DNA of 64,000 bases from Candidatus Ozemibacter sibiricus. GTDB lineage: Bacteria; Muiribacteriota; Ozemobacteria; Ozemobacterales; Ozemobacteraceae. Below are positions 27,358-35,156 of this stretch, in pieces; position 1 is the first letter of the stretch, and each line of letters begins with the position of its first letter. Location: the NCBI GenBank assembly GCA_003327425.1, contig QOQW01000021.1, forward strand, positions 56,305 to 120,304, written 5' to 3'. A program made the position numbers and the translations under genes. The notes beneath the pieces are model-generated. The model saw nothing but the letters and a program-made list of their open reading frames with translations. It did not search any database and was not told where the DNA came from.

Positions 27358-27535
27358 CGCCGTCGACCCCGTCGGTTGGGCGGCCGGGTCATCCCGCATT
27401 CTGCCACGGTCGGCGGCGGCCCAGCGTGCCCATCCCCGGCGTTCGACGCCTTCGAGGCCCCTTCTCTTCAGGAAACCCCGCCTTTTGCCGATGGGGGAGC
27501 CGACCGCTTGAACCAAAAGGAGAGGAATACCGGGT

Positions 27536-27718
27536 ATGGGGAACAGTCTGGCCAGTTTCATCTACGGGTTCATTTCGGGGTTCCTGGTCCTGTTGGGCAC
27601 TTGGGTGTTCTGGGCCCAGCACCACCGGGAAATGGCTTCCCAGCAGGAGGCCTTGCGCGACCTGTCGCATTTCGGGCGACCGCTGCGACGCCGCCTCCAT
27701 CGCCGGCCACCTCGTTGA
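27536..27718 (+). CDS. Small single-pass membrane protein, function unknown
   Basis: The product has 60 residues: one hydrophobic helix (SFIYGFISGFLVLLGTWVFW) and a basic C-terminus (GRPLRRRLHRRPPR). An AGAGG/AAGGAG site lies upstream of the ATG. It resembles small LapA-like or inner-membrane accessory proteins only in size and topology. It could be an accidental ORF, but helix and ribosome site together make a real gene more likely. Confidence 0.5.
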   Translation: MGNSLASFIYGFISGFLVLLGTWVFWAQHHREMASQQEALRDLSHFGRPLRRRLHRRPPR

Positions 27719-27777
27719 GCAGAGCAGGAAGCCCCGGCCGCATTGCTTTTCCAGGAGCGGTTCGGTAGAGTAGGGGC

Positions 27778-28149
27778 ATGTCCAACGCCTCGTCCCTCGC
27801 CTATCTGGAGCCCTTCCTGGTTTGCGGGCTGTGCTTCGGCCGGATGGCCCGGACCGAGTCGACCTGGCACTGCCCCCGCGGGTGCTGCGGCCCCCTCGAC
27901 GGCCACCGTCTGGAAGAGGTCCTCTGGCAGGAAATGGGGCGGCTCCTGGCTCATCCGAAAATTCGCGCCGTGGCCCGGCGCCGCCTGGGGAACGACCTCA
28001 CCGACGCCGAGATCAAACGCCTCTTCCACGACCTGCGCCAGTTCGTCGAGTTCCTGCCGGTCGAAGAAAAGCAGCGCTTCGCGACGGCGCTGGTCGAGAA
28101 GATCGAGATCATTTCCGCCAACACCCTCAAGATCCACTTCCGCCCCTGA
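27778..28149 (+). CDS. Stand-alone zinc ribbon resembling the recombinase C-terminal domain
   Basis: The product has 123 residues. The N-terminal 45 residues form a zinc ribbon with Cys16, Cys19, Cys32 and Cys36/37 (VCGLCFGRM and HCPRGCCG). The following helix LEEVLWQEMGRLLAHPKIRA and the C-terminal FATALVEKIEIISANTLKIHF match the arrangement after the beta-ribbon in large serine recombinases. The catalytic and recombinase domains are missing and no frame upstream supplies them. It may be a domesticated fragment or a small regulator. The weak ribosome site is AGGGGC. It ends 2 bp before the next gene. Confidence 0.6.
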   Translation: MSNASSLAYLEPFLVCGLCFGRMARTESTWHCPRGCCGPLDGHRLEEVLWQEMGRLLAHPKIRAVARRRLGNDLTDAEIKRLFHDLRQFVEFLPVEEKQRFATALVEKIEIISANTLKIHFRP

Positions 28150-28151
28150 CC

Positions 28152-29615
28152 ATGGAGATCACGTTTTCCCCCATCGAGAACAAGATCGTCCAATTGTTCT
28201 CGCGTGATCATTTCGCAGAGGGCATGGAACTGTTCAACAGTTCCTTCACCGCTGAGAAGCCGCCCAGCTACGATTTCGTCGCCCGCTGTTTCACCGAGCT
28301 GAACCGCCTGGGTCGGAACCCCGAAGCGTTCGAGTTCATGACGCGGGTCTCGACCCTCATCCAGCGGCATCCTGAAATCAACCGGATGCTCGAGATGGCC
28401 CGGCGGATCCACTACGACACCTTGATCGTCCAGGCCAACGCGGTCATGGACACCGCTCGGCAGAAACTGCAGGTCTTCGCCGAGACGCTGCAAGGGGCCG
28501 ATGCCCTCCATCGCGACCGGATCGAGAAAGAGAATCGCAAAGCCCTGGAGGATCTCTACCGGCAGGCCCTGGCCATCTTCCAGCAGGCCCATGAAGTCTC
28601 TCCCCGGGCGCTCGGCGCCCTGACCGGGATGTTCCGCTGCCACAAGGAGCTGCGGAACCAGAAGGAAGCCGACGAACTCTCGGCCCTGATCGACGAGGTC
28701 TATAAAGAAGCTCCCGGAACGCAACCCGGAGCCGAAGGGGAAGGCGGGCCAGCCAGCCAACCCGCCGAAGACAAGGCCGACCTGCCTCCCATGCCCGAGG
28801 CCTCCGACATCAAATCGGTGCTGGCCGATCTCGAGATCGAGATGCGCCGCATCAAGGCCATGTTCGAGGAGAACCGCACCACCGAGGCGCTGGCCGCCCT
28901 CGATATTCTGTTGCTGGGCAACCCGCAGTTCATCCCGGGGTTGCTGCTGAAGGCCAAGGTGCTGACCGCGCGCCGGCAGTTCAAACCAGCTCAGCGGTTG
29001 ATCGAAGAAGCGGTCAAGATCGACGGCCGCAATCCACAGGTCGAGGAGGCGCGCATCGAGTTCCTCGAACACAAGTTCAAACTGCTCGTAGCGGGCGCCT
29101 CCGAATTCCTGCAGCAAGGATTGCGCCTGGGGTCGACGCTCGGTCGCAGCTTCTTCGAACAGGCCTTGAGCTGTTTGAATCAAGCCCTGGAGATCTGCCC
29201 CACCGATGTCAACCTGCTCGACCAGCGCTACACCTGCCTCATCTACCTTGAACGCATGGAAGAGGCCCGCGAAGCCCGCAAAGCCCTCTACATGGTCGCC
29301 CCCCAGTACATTGCCACCTTCGAACGCGAGAACCAATCCTCCTTGTGCTTCCTGGCCGGCTTCGCCTACCAGGGAGACCCCGAGGCCCTCGAAGATTTCC
29401 GCACCCTGCGCCGGGAATGGTTCACCCCGACCACCGCCGGTCGGACCTTTCTCGCCTGGTACACTCGGCTTTCCCCCCAGTGGGTGGCCGCCGCCCGCCG
29501 GATCGGCCTCTCCCCTACCCTCCCCCGCCTCTGTCTGGCGCCGCTGCGCCTGCTCGCCGCATGCCTGAATCGACAACGCCGCCGTCACTGCCGCCGTTCC
29601 CCCCGGATGCGCTAG
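28152..29615 (+). CDS. TPR protein with CFI-box-type C-terminal domain
   Basis: The frame is open from 27822, but the part upstream overlaps the zinc-ribbon gene; the ATG at 28152 gives 487 residues. The helical N-terminal 200 residues precede a Pro/Ala-rich linker (about 195-225). TPR-like units then follow (for example ALAALDILLLGNPQFIPGLLLKAKVL). The C-terminus reads CFLAGFAYQGDPEALEDFRTLRREW and then GRTFLAWYTRLSPQW, matching the CFI-box C-terminal module found on many secreted or regulatory proteins. No signal peptide is present. The last 16 residues are Arg-rich and overlap the next gene by 55 bp. Confidence 0.7.
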   Translation: MEITFSPIENKIVQLFSRDHFAEGMELFNSSFTAEKPPSYDFVARCFTELNRLGRNPEAFEFMTRVSTLIQRHPEINRMLEMARRIHYDTLIVQANAVMDTARQKLQVFAETLQGADALHRDRIEKENRKALEDLYRQALAIFQQAHEVSPRALGALTGMFRCHKELRNQKEADELSALIDEVYKEAPGTQPGAEGEGGPASQPAEDKADLPPMPEASDIKSVLADLEIEMRRIKAMFEENRTTEALAALDILLLGNPQFIPGLLLKAKVLTARRQFKPAQRLIEEAVKIDGRNPQVEEARIEFLEHKFKLLVAGASEFLQQGLRLGSTLGRSFFEQALSCLNQALEICPTDVNLLDQRYTCLIYLERMEEAREARKALYMVAPQYIATFERENQSSLCFLAGFAYQGDPEALEDFRTLRREWFTPTTAGRTFLAWYTRLSPQWVAAARRIGLSPTLPRLCLAPLRLLAACLNRQRRRHCRRSPRMR

Positions 29616-30595
29616 GCATCACCTCGACCATCCCGCTCGAGGTGCCGCTGGCCGCCAGCCGCCGGGTGATCGACCTGAACAACCTGTTCGTGCGCTCGGC
29701 CGACCCGAGCTGGTTCATCCGCCGGGCCGAGGCCGAAGGCTTCCCCCGCACCTGCTGCTCCTGGATCCGCGGCCTGTACGGCCTGCTGCGCACGGCCGGC
29801 ATCGAAGGCGCCATCTTCGTCACCGGGGGCGATTGTTCCAATACCCATGCCATGATGGAAACCCTCCTGCCGGCACTGCGCACCGTCTTCACCTTCTCGT
29901 TCCCGGTGCCGCCAGCCAGGGAAGCCCTGCACCTCGAACTGGAACGATTCGCCGCCGCCTTCGGCACCACTCTGGCCGCTGCCGAGGCCATGAGCCGTCG
30001 GCTCGCCCCCATCCGGGCGGCGCTGGCCGAGCTCGATCGCTTGACCTGGCAGGAACTCCGCGTGACCGGGGCGGAGAATCATCAATGGCTGGTCTCGGCC
30101 TCCGATTTCGGCGGCGATCCCGACACCTTCGCGCGTGATCTCGAGCGGTTCCTCGCCACCGCTCGCGCCCGCCCTGCCCGCCGCCCCGCGCTGCGGCTGG
30201 GGGTGCTCGGCGTCCCTCCCATCATGACCGACCTTCACATCTTCCTGGAAGCGCGAGGGGCGGCGGTGGTATATAATGAGATTCCTCGCCAGTTCGCCAT
30301 GCTCGATGACCAGCCTGCCGCCACGTTGACCGACCGCTACCTCGCCTATACCTACCCTTACGGGGTCGGTCCCCGGGTCACCGACATCCGACGCGAGGTC
30401 GAGCGCCGGCGGCTGGACGGCCTGATCCATTACACCCAGGCCTTCTGTCACAGACAGATCCACGATATTGTCTTCCGTCGGGAACTCGCCATTCCGATGC
30501 TGACCATCGAAGGCGAGGCCCCCGGGCCTTGCGATCCGCGCACCCGACTCCGTCTCGAGAGTTTCCTCGAAATCCTGCATGAACGCCAAGGATGA
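29561..30595 (+). CDS. 2-hydroxyacyl-CoA dehydratase family protein (HgdB/BadD-like subunit)
   Basis: The product has 344 residues. The fold and cysteine positions follow 2-hydroxyacyl-CoA dehydratase / benzoyl-CoA reductase subunits: RTCCSWIRG near the N-terminus, VTGGDCSNTHAMMETL, and the C-terminal QAFCHRQIHDIVFRREL with TIEGEAPGPCD. These Cys would ligate a [4Fe-4S] cluster. Normally two such subunits work with an ATP-dependent activator (HgdC type); neither partner is in this window. The start overlaps the preceding gene by 55 bp, and a GTG at 29641 is possible but less likely. Reaction and substrate are unknown. Confidence 0.8.
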   Translation: MPESTTPPSLPPFPPDALGITSTIPLEVPLAASRRVIDLNNLFVRSADPSWFIRRAEAEGFPRTCCSWIRGLYGLLRTAGIEGAIFVTGGDCSNTHAMMETLLPALRTVFTFSFPVPPAREALHLELERFAAAFGTTLAAAEAMSRRLAPIRAALAELDRLTWQELRVTGAENHQWLVSASDFGGDPDTFARDLERFLATARARPARRPALRLGVLGVPPIMTDLHIFLEARGAAVVYNEIPRQFAMLDDQPAATLTDRYLAYTYPYGVGPRVTDIRREVERRRLDGLIHYTQAFCHRQIHDIVFRRELAIPMLTIEGEAPGPCDPRTRLRLESFLEILHERQG

Positions 30596-30599
30596 AGCC

Positions 30600-31955
30600 A
30601 TGGCTGCACGCCGTTCCGTCTTGCGTTGGCTGATGGTCCTGATCGTCTGCCTGCCGGGGCTGACCTCCGCCCAGGGGGCTCCGCCGCAGCCGGCCCCGCC
30701 GTCCGCTTTCGACGCCACCAGAGTCCGGGTGGGGTTGTCGCTGCGCAAACCAGTCACCACCGCCCGGATCCAGGCCCTGCGCGGAACGTGCCGCTACGTC
30801 CTGTCGCCCATCCCCGCGGCCAGCGGCACCGACCCCCTCCTGTCGCAGGAACGGTCTGGAAAGATCGCCGAAGAGGAGGACCTGACCTTCCAGGTCACCC
30901 ACCGAGGTCTTACGGTGCGAACTTCTGAAGGGGCTGAGTATGCCGAGGGGTTCGGGAAAATGGTCGTCAGCAGCGACGGCGTGTTCAACCTCGAGGTGTA
31001 CAATCTGTCCCCTCTGATTCTATCCGGTCGACTCGAAATCACCCTTCTGGATGACGGCACGGTCGGCCTCGTCAACGAAACTACGATCGGCGAGATCATC
31101 CGCAGTGCGGTTTCCGAGATCAGTCCATCGCCGGAGATCGAGGCGAACAAGGCGTTCATCGTCATGGCCCGCACCCGCCTCAAGGCGGCTCTCGAGCAGA
31201 AGCGCCACGCCAGCGACACCTTCGATCTGTGCAACACCGATCACTGCCTGCCGTTCCACGGCCAGGGGAGCAACCGGGAATTGATCGAGATCCTCTACCA
31301 GGACATGCCCGACTTCGTCATGACGGCTCAAGGCAAGGTTTTCCTTCCCTACTACCACGAATGTTGCGGAGGCAAGGTGTCGAGCGCCAAAGACGTCTTC
31401 GGGATCGACGATCCGATCCACGTGGCTCGCGAAGATCGCATCGTCGGCAAAGGGTCGGAAAACTGCTTCCACAGCTCCTCCTTCTACTGGACCCGCGAAT
31501 TCAGCCAGGAGGAGATGGCCGACTTCCTGTCCGTGACGTTCGCTGGCGGTGGCACCCGGATCTTCCTGCGGTGGGACCCGATCAAAACCGATGCGGCCGG
31601 TCGCATCACCGAGGTGCGGCTTTTCGGCCGCCGGGAACGCAAGATGCGGGGAGTCGACTTCCTCGAAGCCGCCTGGGACTACTTCGGCATCAACTCGCTC
31701 AAGAGCATGCGTTTCACCCTCGAACCGATGCGCCGCACCACCATCTACCGGGGCATGGGCCGCGGACACGGCGTAGGATGCTGTCTCATGGGCGCCGATG
31801 GGCTGGCCAAGAAGGGCTGGTCCTTCGAGGACATCCTGAAATTCTACTTTGCCGGCATCACGCTCACCAAGGCGAGTGGGGGGCCGGGCCCGGCGACCGC
31901 CAGCCCGCCGGCCGGTCCCTCCTCGCCCCGCAAGCCTGCCCGACCCCGACGCTGA
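30600..31955 (+). CDS. SpoIID/LytB domain protein, putative peptidoglycan lytic enzyme
   Basis: The product has 451 residues. A signal peptide (RRSVLRWLMVLIVCLPGLTSA) is followed by a beta-rich region and the SpoIID domain. Segments are EISPSPEIEANKAFIVMARTRL (the glutamate-containing helix), FDLCNTDHCLPFHGQG, and the C-terminal GRGHGVGCCLMGADGLAKKG, where most members have GHGVGMSQ. In spore formers SpoIID is a lytic transglycosylase cutting denuded glycan strands; many non-spore formers carry LytB-like versions. I chose the ATG at 30600 (AAGGA upstream) over 30579. It likely ends the operon that begins at 27,778. Confidence 0.85.
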   Translation: MAARRSVLRWLMVLIVCLPGLTSAQGAPPQPAPPSAFDATRVRVGLSLRKPVTTARIQALRGTCRYVLSPIPAASGTDPLLSQERSGKIAEEEDLTFQVTHRGLTVRTSEGAEYAEGFGKMVVSSDGVFNLEVYNLSPLILSGRLEITLLDDGTVGLVNETTIGEIIRSAVSEISPSPEIEANKAFIVMARTRLKAALEQKRHASDTFDLCNTDHCLPFHGQGSNRELIEILYQDMPDFVMTAQGKVFLPYYHECCGGKVSSAKDVFGIDDPIHVAREDRIVGKGSENCFHSSSFYWTREFSQEEMADFLSVTFAGGGTRIFLRWDPIKTDAAGRITEVRLFGRRERKMRGVDFLEAAWDYFGINSLKSMRFTLEPMRRTTIYRGMGRGHGVGCCLMGADGLAKKGWSFEDILKFYFAGITLTKASGGPGPATASPPAGPSSPRKPARPRR

Positions 31956-31980
31956 GCGGGCCTTCCTGCTGGCCCTGGCG

Positions 31981-32080
31981 CTGCCCGAAAAGGGTGTATT
32001 CCGGCGTTGCTCGTTGCCATCGGCAACGATGTCGTTGGCACCATCTCGTGCTGCCAGAAAAGGGCGTATTCCGGCGTTGC
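31981..32080. repeat. Pair of 30-bp direct repeats, 70-bp period
   Basis: Copies at 31981-32010 and 32051-32080 match at 28 of 30 bases (C/A at position 6, T/C at position 15). The 40-bp spacer contains CGTTGCC-ATC-GGCAACG, a perfect 7-bp hairpin. There are only two copies and no cas gene, so this is not a CRISPR array; it is more like a REP-type element. Confidence 0.6.
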
Positions 32081-32226
32081 CGATCGTCGGTCCAAGACGC
32101 GGGGCATCCGAAGGTCCTATGTGCGAGGGTACCCCCTCGCGACGCAGGGATGACGATCCCAGAGCCATCGCGAAAAACAGACCCGGAGGGAAGCGCGCCG
32201 CTTGCCCTCCGGGGATGCAGCGGTAG

Positions 32227-32247
32227 GGGTGGGCCCGAGGCCCGCCC
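32227..32247 (-). terminator. Hairpin following the small membrane ORF
   Basis: A 9-bp stem with one G-U, GGGTGGGCC (32227-32235) and GGCCCGCCC (32239-32247), loop CGA. It lies 4 bp beyond the stop of the minus-strand ORF. Confidence 0.45.
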
Positions 32248-32251
32248 GGGA

Positions 32252-32338
32252 TCAGAGATCCAGGGACATCTCGAAGGTCAGGAGAACCGTCAGGACCGTG
32301 GCAAAAAACAGAGGCACGGTGGACATGCGGTCAACCAT
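32252..32338 (-). CDS. Candidate 28-residue single-helix membrane protein
   Basis: The ATG at 32336-32338 opens 28 codons. The product is short and hydrophobic (VPLFFATVLTVLLTFEM, residues 8-24), like small regulatory subunits of membrane complexes. TATAAT at 32384-32389 predicts a start near 32377, about 39 bases upstream, and a hairpin follows the stop. AAGGAG at 32339-32344 abuts the first ATG and is 12 bases from the next in-frame ATG (32324-32326), so spacing is poor for either. This is too short to prove by eye. Confidence 0.45.
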   Translation of the reverse strand: MVDRMSTVPLFFATVLTVLLTFEMSLDL

Positions 32339-32445
32339 CTCCTTTCGATGTTTTCCCGATCATCGACCGATGGAATGGTTTTCATTATACCGGTTTTTCC
32401 GAAAATTTCCAGAGGAGCAGAAGCCGCATCGGCAGCGGTTTTGCA

Positions 32446-32474
32446 TTGACACCCCGGGGGTCTGCCGGTAGAAT
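32446..32474 (+). promoter_or_regulatory. Promoter of cutA
   Basis: TTGACA (32446-32451), a 17-bp spacer and TAGAAT (32469-32474), a near-perfect sigma-70 promoter. The start near 32481 gives a GC-rich leader of about 57 bases. Confidence 0.8.
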
Positions 32475-32537
32475 GGGGCCCACGTCCCCACCGGCCCCCG
32501 TGGCCGAGGGGCTGAACCCCCCCGCCGGAGGCTCCAC

Positions 32538-32876
32538 ATGACCGACAAAACCGTGGTTCTGGTCACCGTCCCCGATCAGAAGACCGCCGAGCTGTTGGCC
32601 CACCGCCTGCTGGAAGCCCGCTTGATCGCCTGCGCCCAATTCCTGCCCGGGCTGACCTCGGTCTACGAATGGAAAGGCAAGGTCGAAACCGCCCAGGAAT
32701 GGCTGCTGATCTTGAAAACCCGCAGCGACGCCTTCGAGAAGCTGTGCGAGCGGATCCAGTCCCTGCACCCCTATGAAGTGCCGCAGATCGTCGCATTGCC
32801 GATCGAGCGCGGTCACCTGCCGTATCTGCAGTGGATCGACGCCGTGATGGGAGGCCGACCGGCGGCTGACCAGTGA
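32538..32876 (+). CDS. cutA: CutA1 divalent-cation tolerance protein
   Basis: This 112-residue trimeric ferredoxin-like protein was originally linked to copper tolerance. Segments match the family: VLVTVPDQKTAELLAHRLLEARLIACAQF, VYEWKGKVETAQEWLLILKT, HPYEVPQIVALPIERGHLPYLQWI. GGAGG lies 6 bases before the ATG. Its stop overlaps the next start by 4 bp (GTGA), so translation is coupled. Confidence 0.95.
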   Translation: MTDKTVVLVTVPDQKTAELLAHRLLEARLIACAQFLPGLTSVYEWKGKVETAQEWLLILKTRSDAFEKLCERIQSLHPYEVPQIVALPIERGHLPYLQWIDAVMGGRPAADQ

Positions 32877-34861
32877 CCAGGTCGTACCTTCTCGACCCCG
32901 CCGTCGGCGGCCCCCTCCCCCACCCTGCCATCGACTACGAGGGGGAATTGAATCCGGCGCAGCGCGAGGCGGTGCTGACCCTGGAAGGGCCGCTCCTCTG
33001 CATCGCCGGCGCCGGCTCGGGCAAAACCAAGACCCTGGTCTTCCGGGTGGCCAGGCTCGTCGAGACCGGCGTGCCGCCCGAGCAGATCCTGCTGCTCACC
33101 TTCACCCGCAAAGCGGCTCTGAACATGCTCGAGCGGGCGGCCACCCTGGTCGGCGGTTCGACCCACCGGGCGGCGGGCGGCACCTACCACGCGTTCGCTC
33201 ATCTGATGCTGCGCCAGTACGGATCGGCTATCGGCCTGCGACCGGATTTTTCCATCATCGATGACGGCGATGCCGCCGATATTCTCAACCACCTGCGGCT
33301 CGAGCTGGGGGCGCATACGAAAGGCACGCGCTTCCCGCAGAAGAAGACCCTGCAGGAAATGCTGTCCAAGAGCGTCAACCGCGGCCTGCCTCTGCCTGAA
33401 CTGATCGAACTGGAATACGGGCATTTCCGCGAGCACCTGGACGACATCCAGATCCTGGCCGGGAAATTCCAGGAATTCAAACTCGCCCACGGCCTGCTCG
33501 ATTATGACGACCTCCTCATCGATCTGCGCGTTCTGCTCGAAGACCATCCCGCCATCCGGCAGGCGCTGGCCCGGCGGTTCCGCTACGTGATGGCCGACGA
33601 ATACCAGGACACCAACCCCATCCAGGCCCGCATCACCGTGCTGCTCGGGCAGGAGCACGGCAATGTCATGGTGGTCGGCGACGACGCCCAGAGCATCTAT
33701 TCCTTCCGCGGGGCCACCGTCCGCAACATCCTCGAATTCCCCCAGCAATTCCCGGCGGCGCGCCTGATCCGCCTCGAGCAGAACTACCGCAGCACGGGCG
33801 CCATCCTGGCCGCCACCAATCACCTGATGACCCATGCCCGCGAGGGCTTCCCCAAGCAGTTGTTCTCGACCCGGCCAGCCGGCGAAAAACCGGCGCTGCT
33901 GGTATGCGGCGACGAGGCCGAGCAATCGCTGTTCGTCGCCCAGCGCATCCTGGAATTGCGCGAAGAGGGCATTCCCCTCTCCCGCATCGCGGTTTTGTTC
34001 CGCTCGGGGTACCATTCCTTCCATCTGGAACTCGAGCTGCGCAAGCGGAATATTCCCTTCACCAAATGGGGCGGCTTCAAGTTCCTGGAAGCGTCCCACA
34101 TCAAAGATCTGCTGGCCCATCTGCGGGTCATCCAAAATCCGGCCGACCGCATCGCCTGGCAACGCATCCTCCTGCTGGTCGAAGGCATCGGCACCAAGAG
34201 CCTGCCCGCCTTGTTCGCCGCCATCCAGGCGGCGGCCGACCCCTTCGACCTGACGGCTGTGAAGGCGCCCAAACGGGCCCGTGAAGGACTCGAGCGGCTA
34301 TCGGCCGCCCTGCAAGAGGCCTGGCGACGGCGCGAGGGGCCGCCCCAGCGGGTGATCGAAGCGATCACCGACTACTATTTGCCGATCCTCAAGGCGGTCT
34401 ATTTCGACGACCACCCCAAACGGGTGCGCGACCTCGATCAGGTGGCCTTGCTGAGCGAACGGTTCGACGACCTGACCGGCTTCCTCAGCGAGCTGGCCCT
34501 GGAGCCGCCTGGGGATAGCCGCGATGGCCAGCTGGCGGTTTCTGCCGATGACGAAGAACGGCTGGTGCTGTCGACCATCCATTCCGCCAAAGGACTCGAA
34601 TGGCATTCCGTCTTCATCATCTGGACCCTGGAAGGCCGCTTCCCCTCGTTCGCCGCCTTACGCGATCCCGAGGGCCTCGAGGAAGAACGTCGGCTGATGT
34701 ACGTGGCCATGACCCGCGCCCAGGAGAACCTCTACCTCTGCTACCCCGTCTACGCGTACGACCCCGCCTCGGGCACCATCCTCGCCAAGCCCTCACGCTT
34801 CCTGGACGAGATCGGGCCCGACCTGCTCGAGCGCTGGGAGATTCGGCGACGCGAACGCTGA
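32873..34861 (+). CDS. UvrD/Rep/PcrA-type superfamily 1 DNA helicase
   Basis: This 662-residue ATP-dependent 3'-5' helicase has LNPAQREAV (Q motif), AGAGSGKT (Walker A, residues 45-52), LLTFTRKAA, MADEYQDTN (motif II), VGDDAQSIYSFRGA (motif III), LEQNYRS (motif IV), LSTIHSAKGLEW (motif V) and YVAMTRA (motif VI). The start is GTG at 32873, overlapping cutA. Repair and recombination are the usual roles. It is shorter than UvrD (about 720), mainly at the C-terminus. Confidence 0.95.
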   Translation: MTRSYLLDPAVGGPLPHPAIDYEGELNPAQREAVLTLEGPLLCIAGAGSGKTKTLVFRVARLVETGVPPEQILLLTFTRKAALNMLERAATLVGGSTHRAAGGTYHAFAHLMLRQYGSAIGLRPDFSIIDDGDAADILNHLRLELGAHTKGTRFPQKKTLQEMLSKSVNRGLPLPELIELEYGHFREHLDDIQILAGKFQEFKLAHGLLDYDDLLIDLRVLLEDHPAIRQALARRFRYVMADEYQDTNPIQARITVLLGQEHGNVMVVGDDAQSIYSFRGATVRNILEFPQQFPAARLIRLEQNYRSTGAILAATNHLMTHAREGFPKQLFSTRPAGEKPALLVCGDEAEQSLFVAQRILELREEGIPLSRIAVLFRSGYHSFHLELELRKRNIPFTKWGGFKFLEASHIKDLLAHLRVIQNPADRIAWQRILLLVEGIGTKSLPALFAAIQAAADPFDLTAVKAPKRAREGLERLSAALQEAWRRREGPPQRVIEAITDYYLPILKAVYFDDHPKRVRDLDQVALLSERFDDLTGFLSELALEPPGDSRDGQLAVSADDEERLVLSTIHSAKGLEWHSVFIIWTLEGRFPSFAALRDPEGLEEERRLMYVAMTRAQENLYLCYPVYAYDPASGTILAKPSRFLDEIGPDLLERWEIRRRER

Positions 34862-34952
34862 CCCCCAAACTGTGCGGCCGTCGGCCAGGGAGCCCGACGA
34901 ACGCTTCACCGAAACCCGTTCCAGACCGCGGCGAGAGAATTCCTGCGATTTC

Positions 34953-34981
34953 TTGACAGCCCTGTCCCCATCTGATAGGCT
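34953..34981 (+). promoter_or_regulatory. Promoter upstream of the 5'-nucleotidase-like gene
   Basis: TTGACA (34953-34958), a 17-bp spacer and TAGGCT (34976-34981). The predicted start near 34988 leaves a leader of about 170 bases, the longest seen here. The interval 34862-35156 is otherwise featureless. Confidence 0.55.
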
Positions 34982-35156
34982 CTGCCTCCAGCATGATCGG
35001 TCCGTCTTCTCACCACGCCACCCCTGGCCGTCACAGCGGAAACCGGTCCCACGGCGGGGCCAGGCCCCCTGAGCCTCCAGCCGGCCCTCAGCGGTCACGA
35101 CCGGCCCCGGCCCCGACCACCCTGCCTTCGGCAGGCGTCCGATCAGGCGACCACCG

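Larger units (their letters stand above)
31956..32537. other. 582-bp region between SpoIID gene and cutA
   Basis: Contents, in order: two 30-bp direct repeats with a small hairpin between them (31981-32080), a hairpin (32227-32247), a 28-residue minus-strand ORF with its own -10 box (32252-32389), and the cutA promoter (32446-32474). No larger gene is convincing. Confidence 0.6.

Noticed and set aside
31981..32080. Possible CRISPR array (30-bp repeats, 40-bp spacer)
   Set aside because: Only two copies, no cas genes or leader, and the spacer holds a hairpin.
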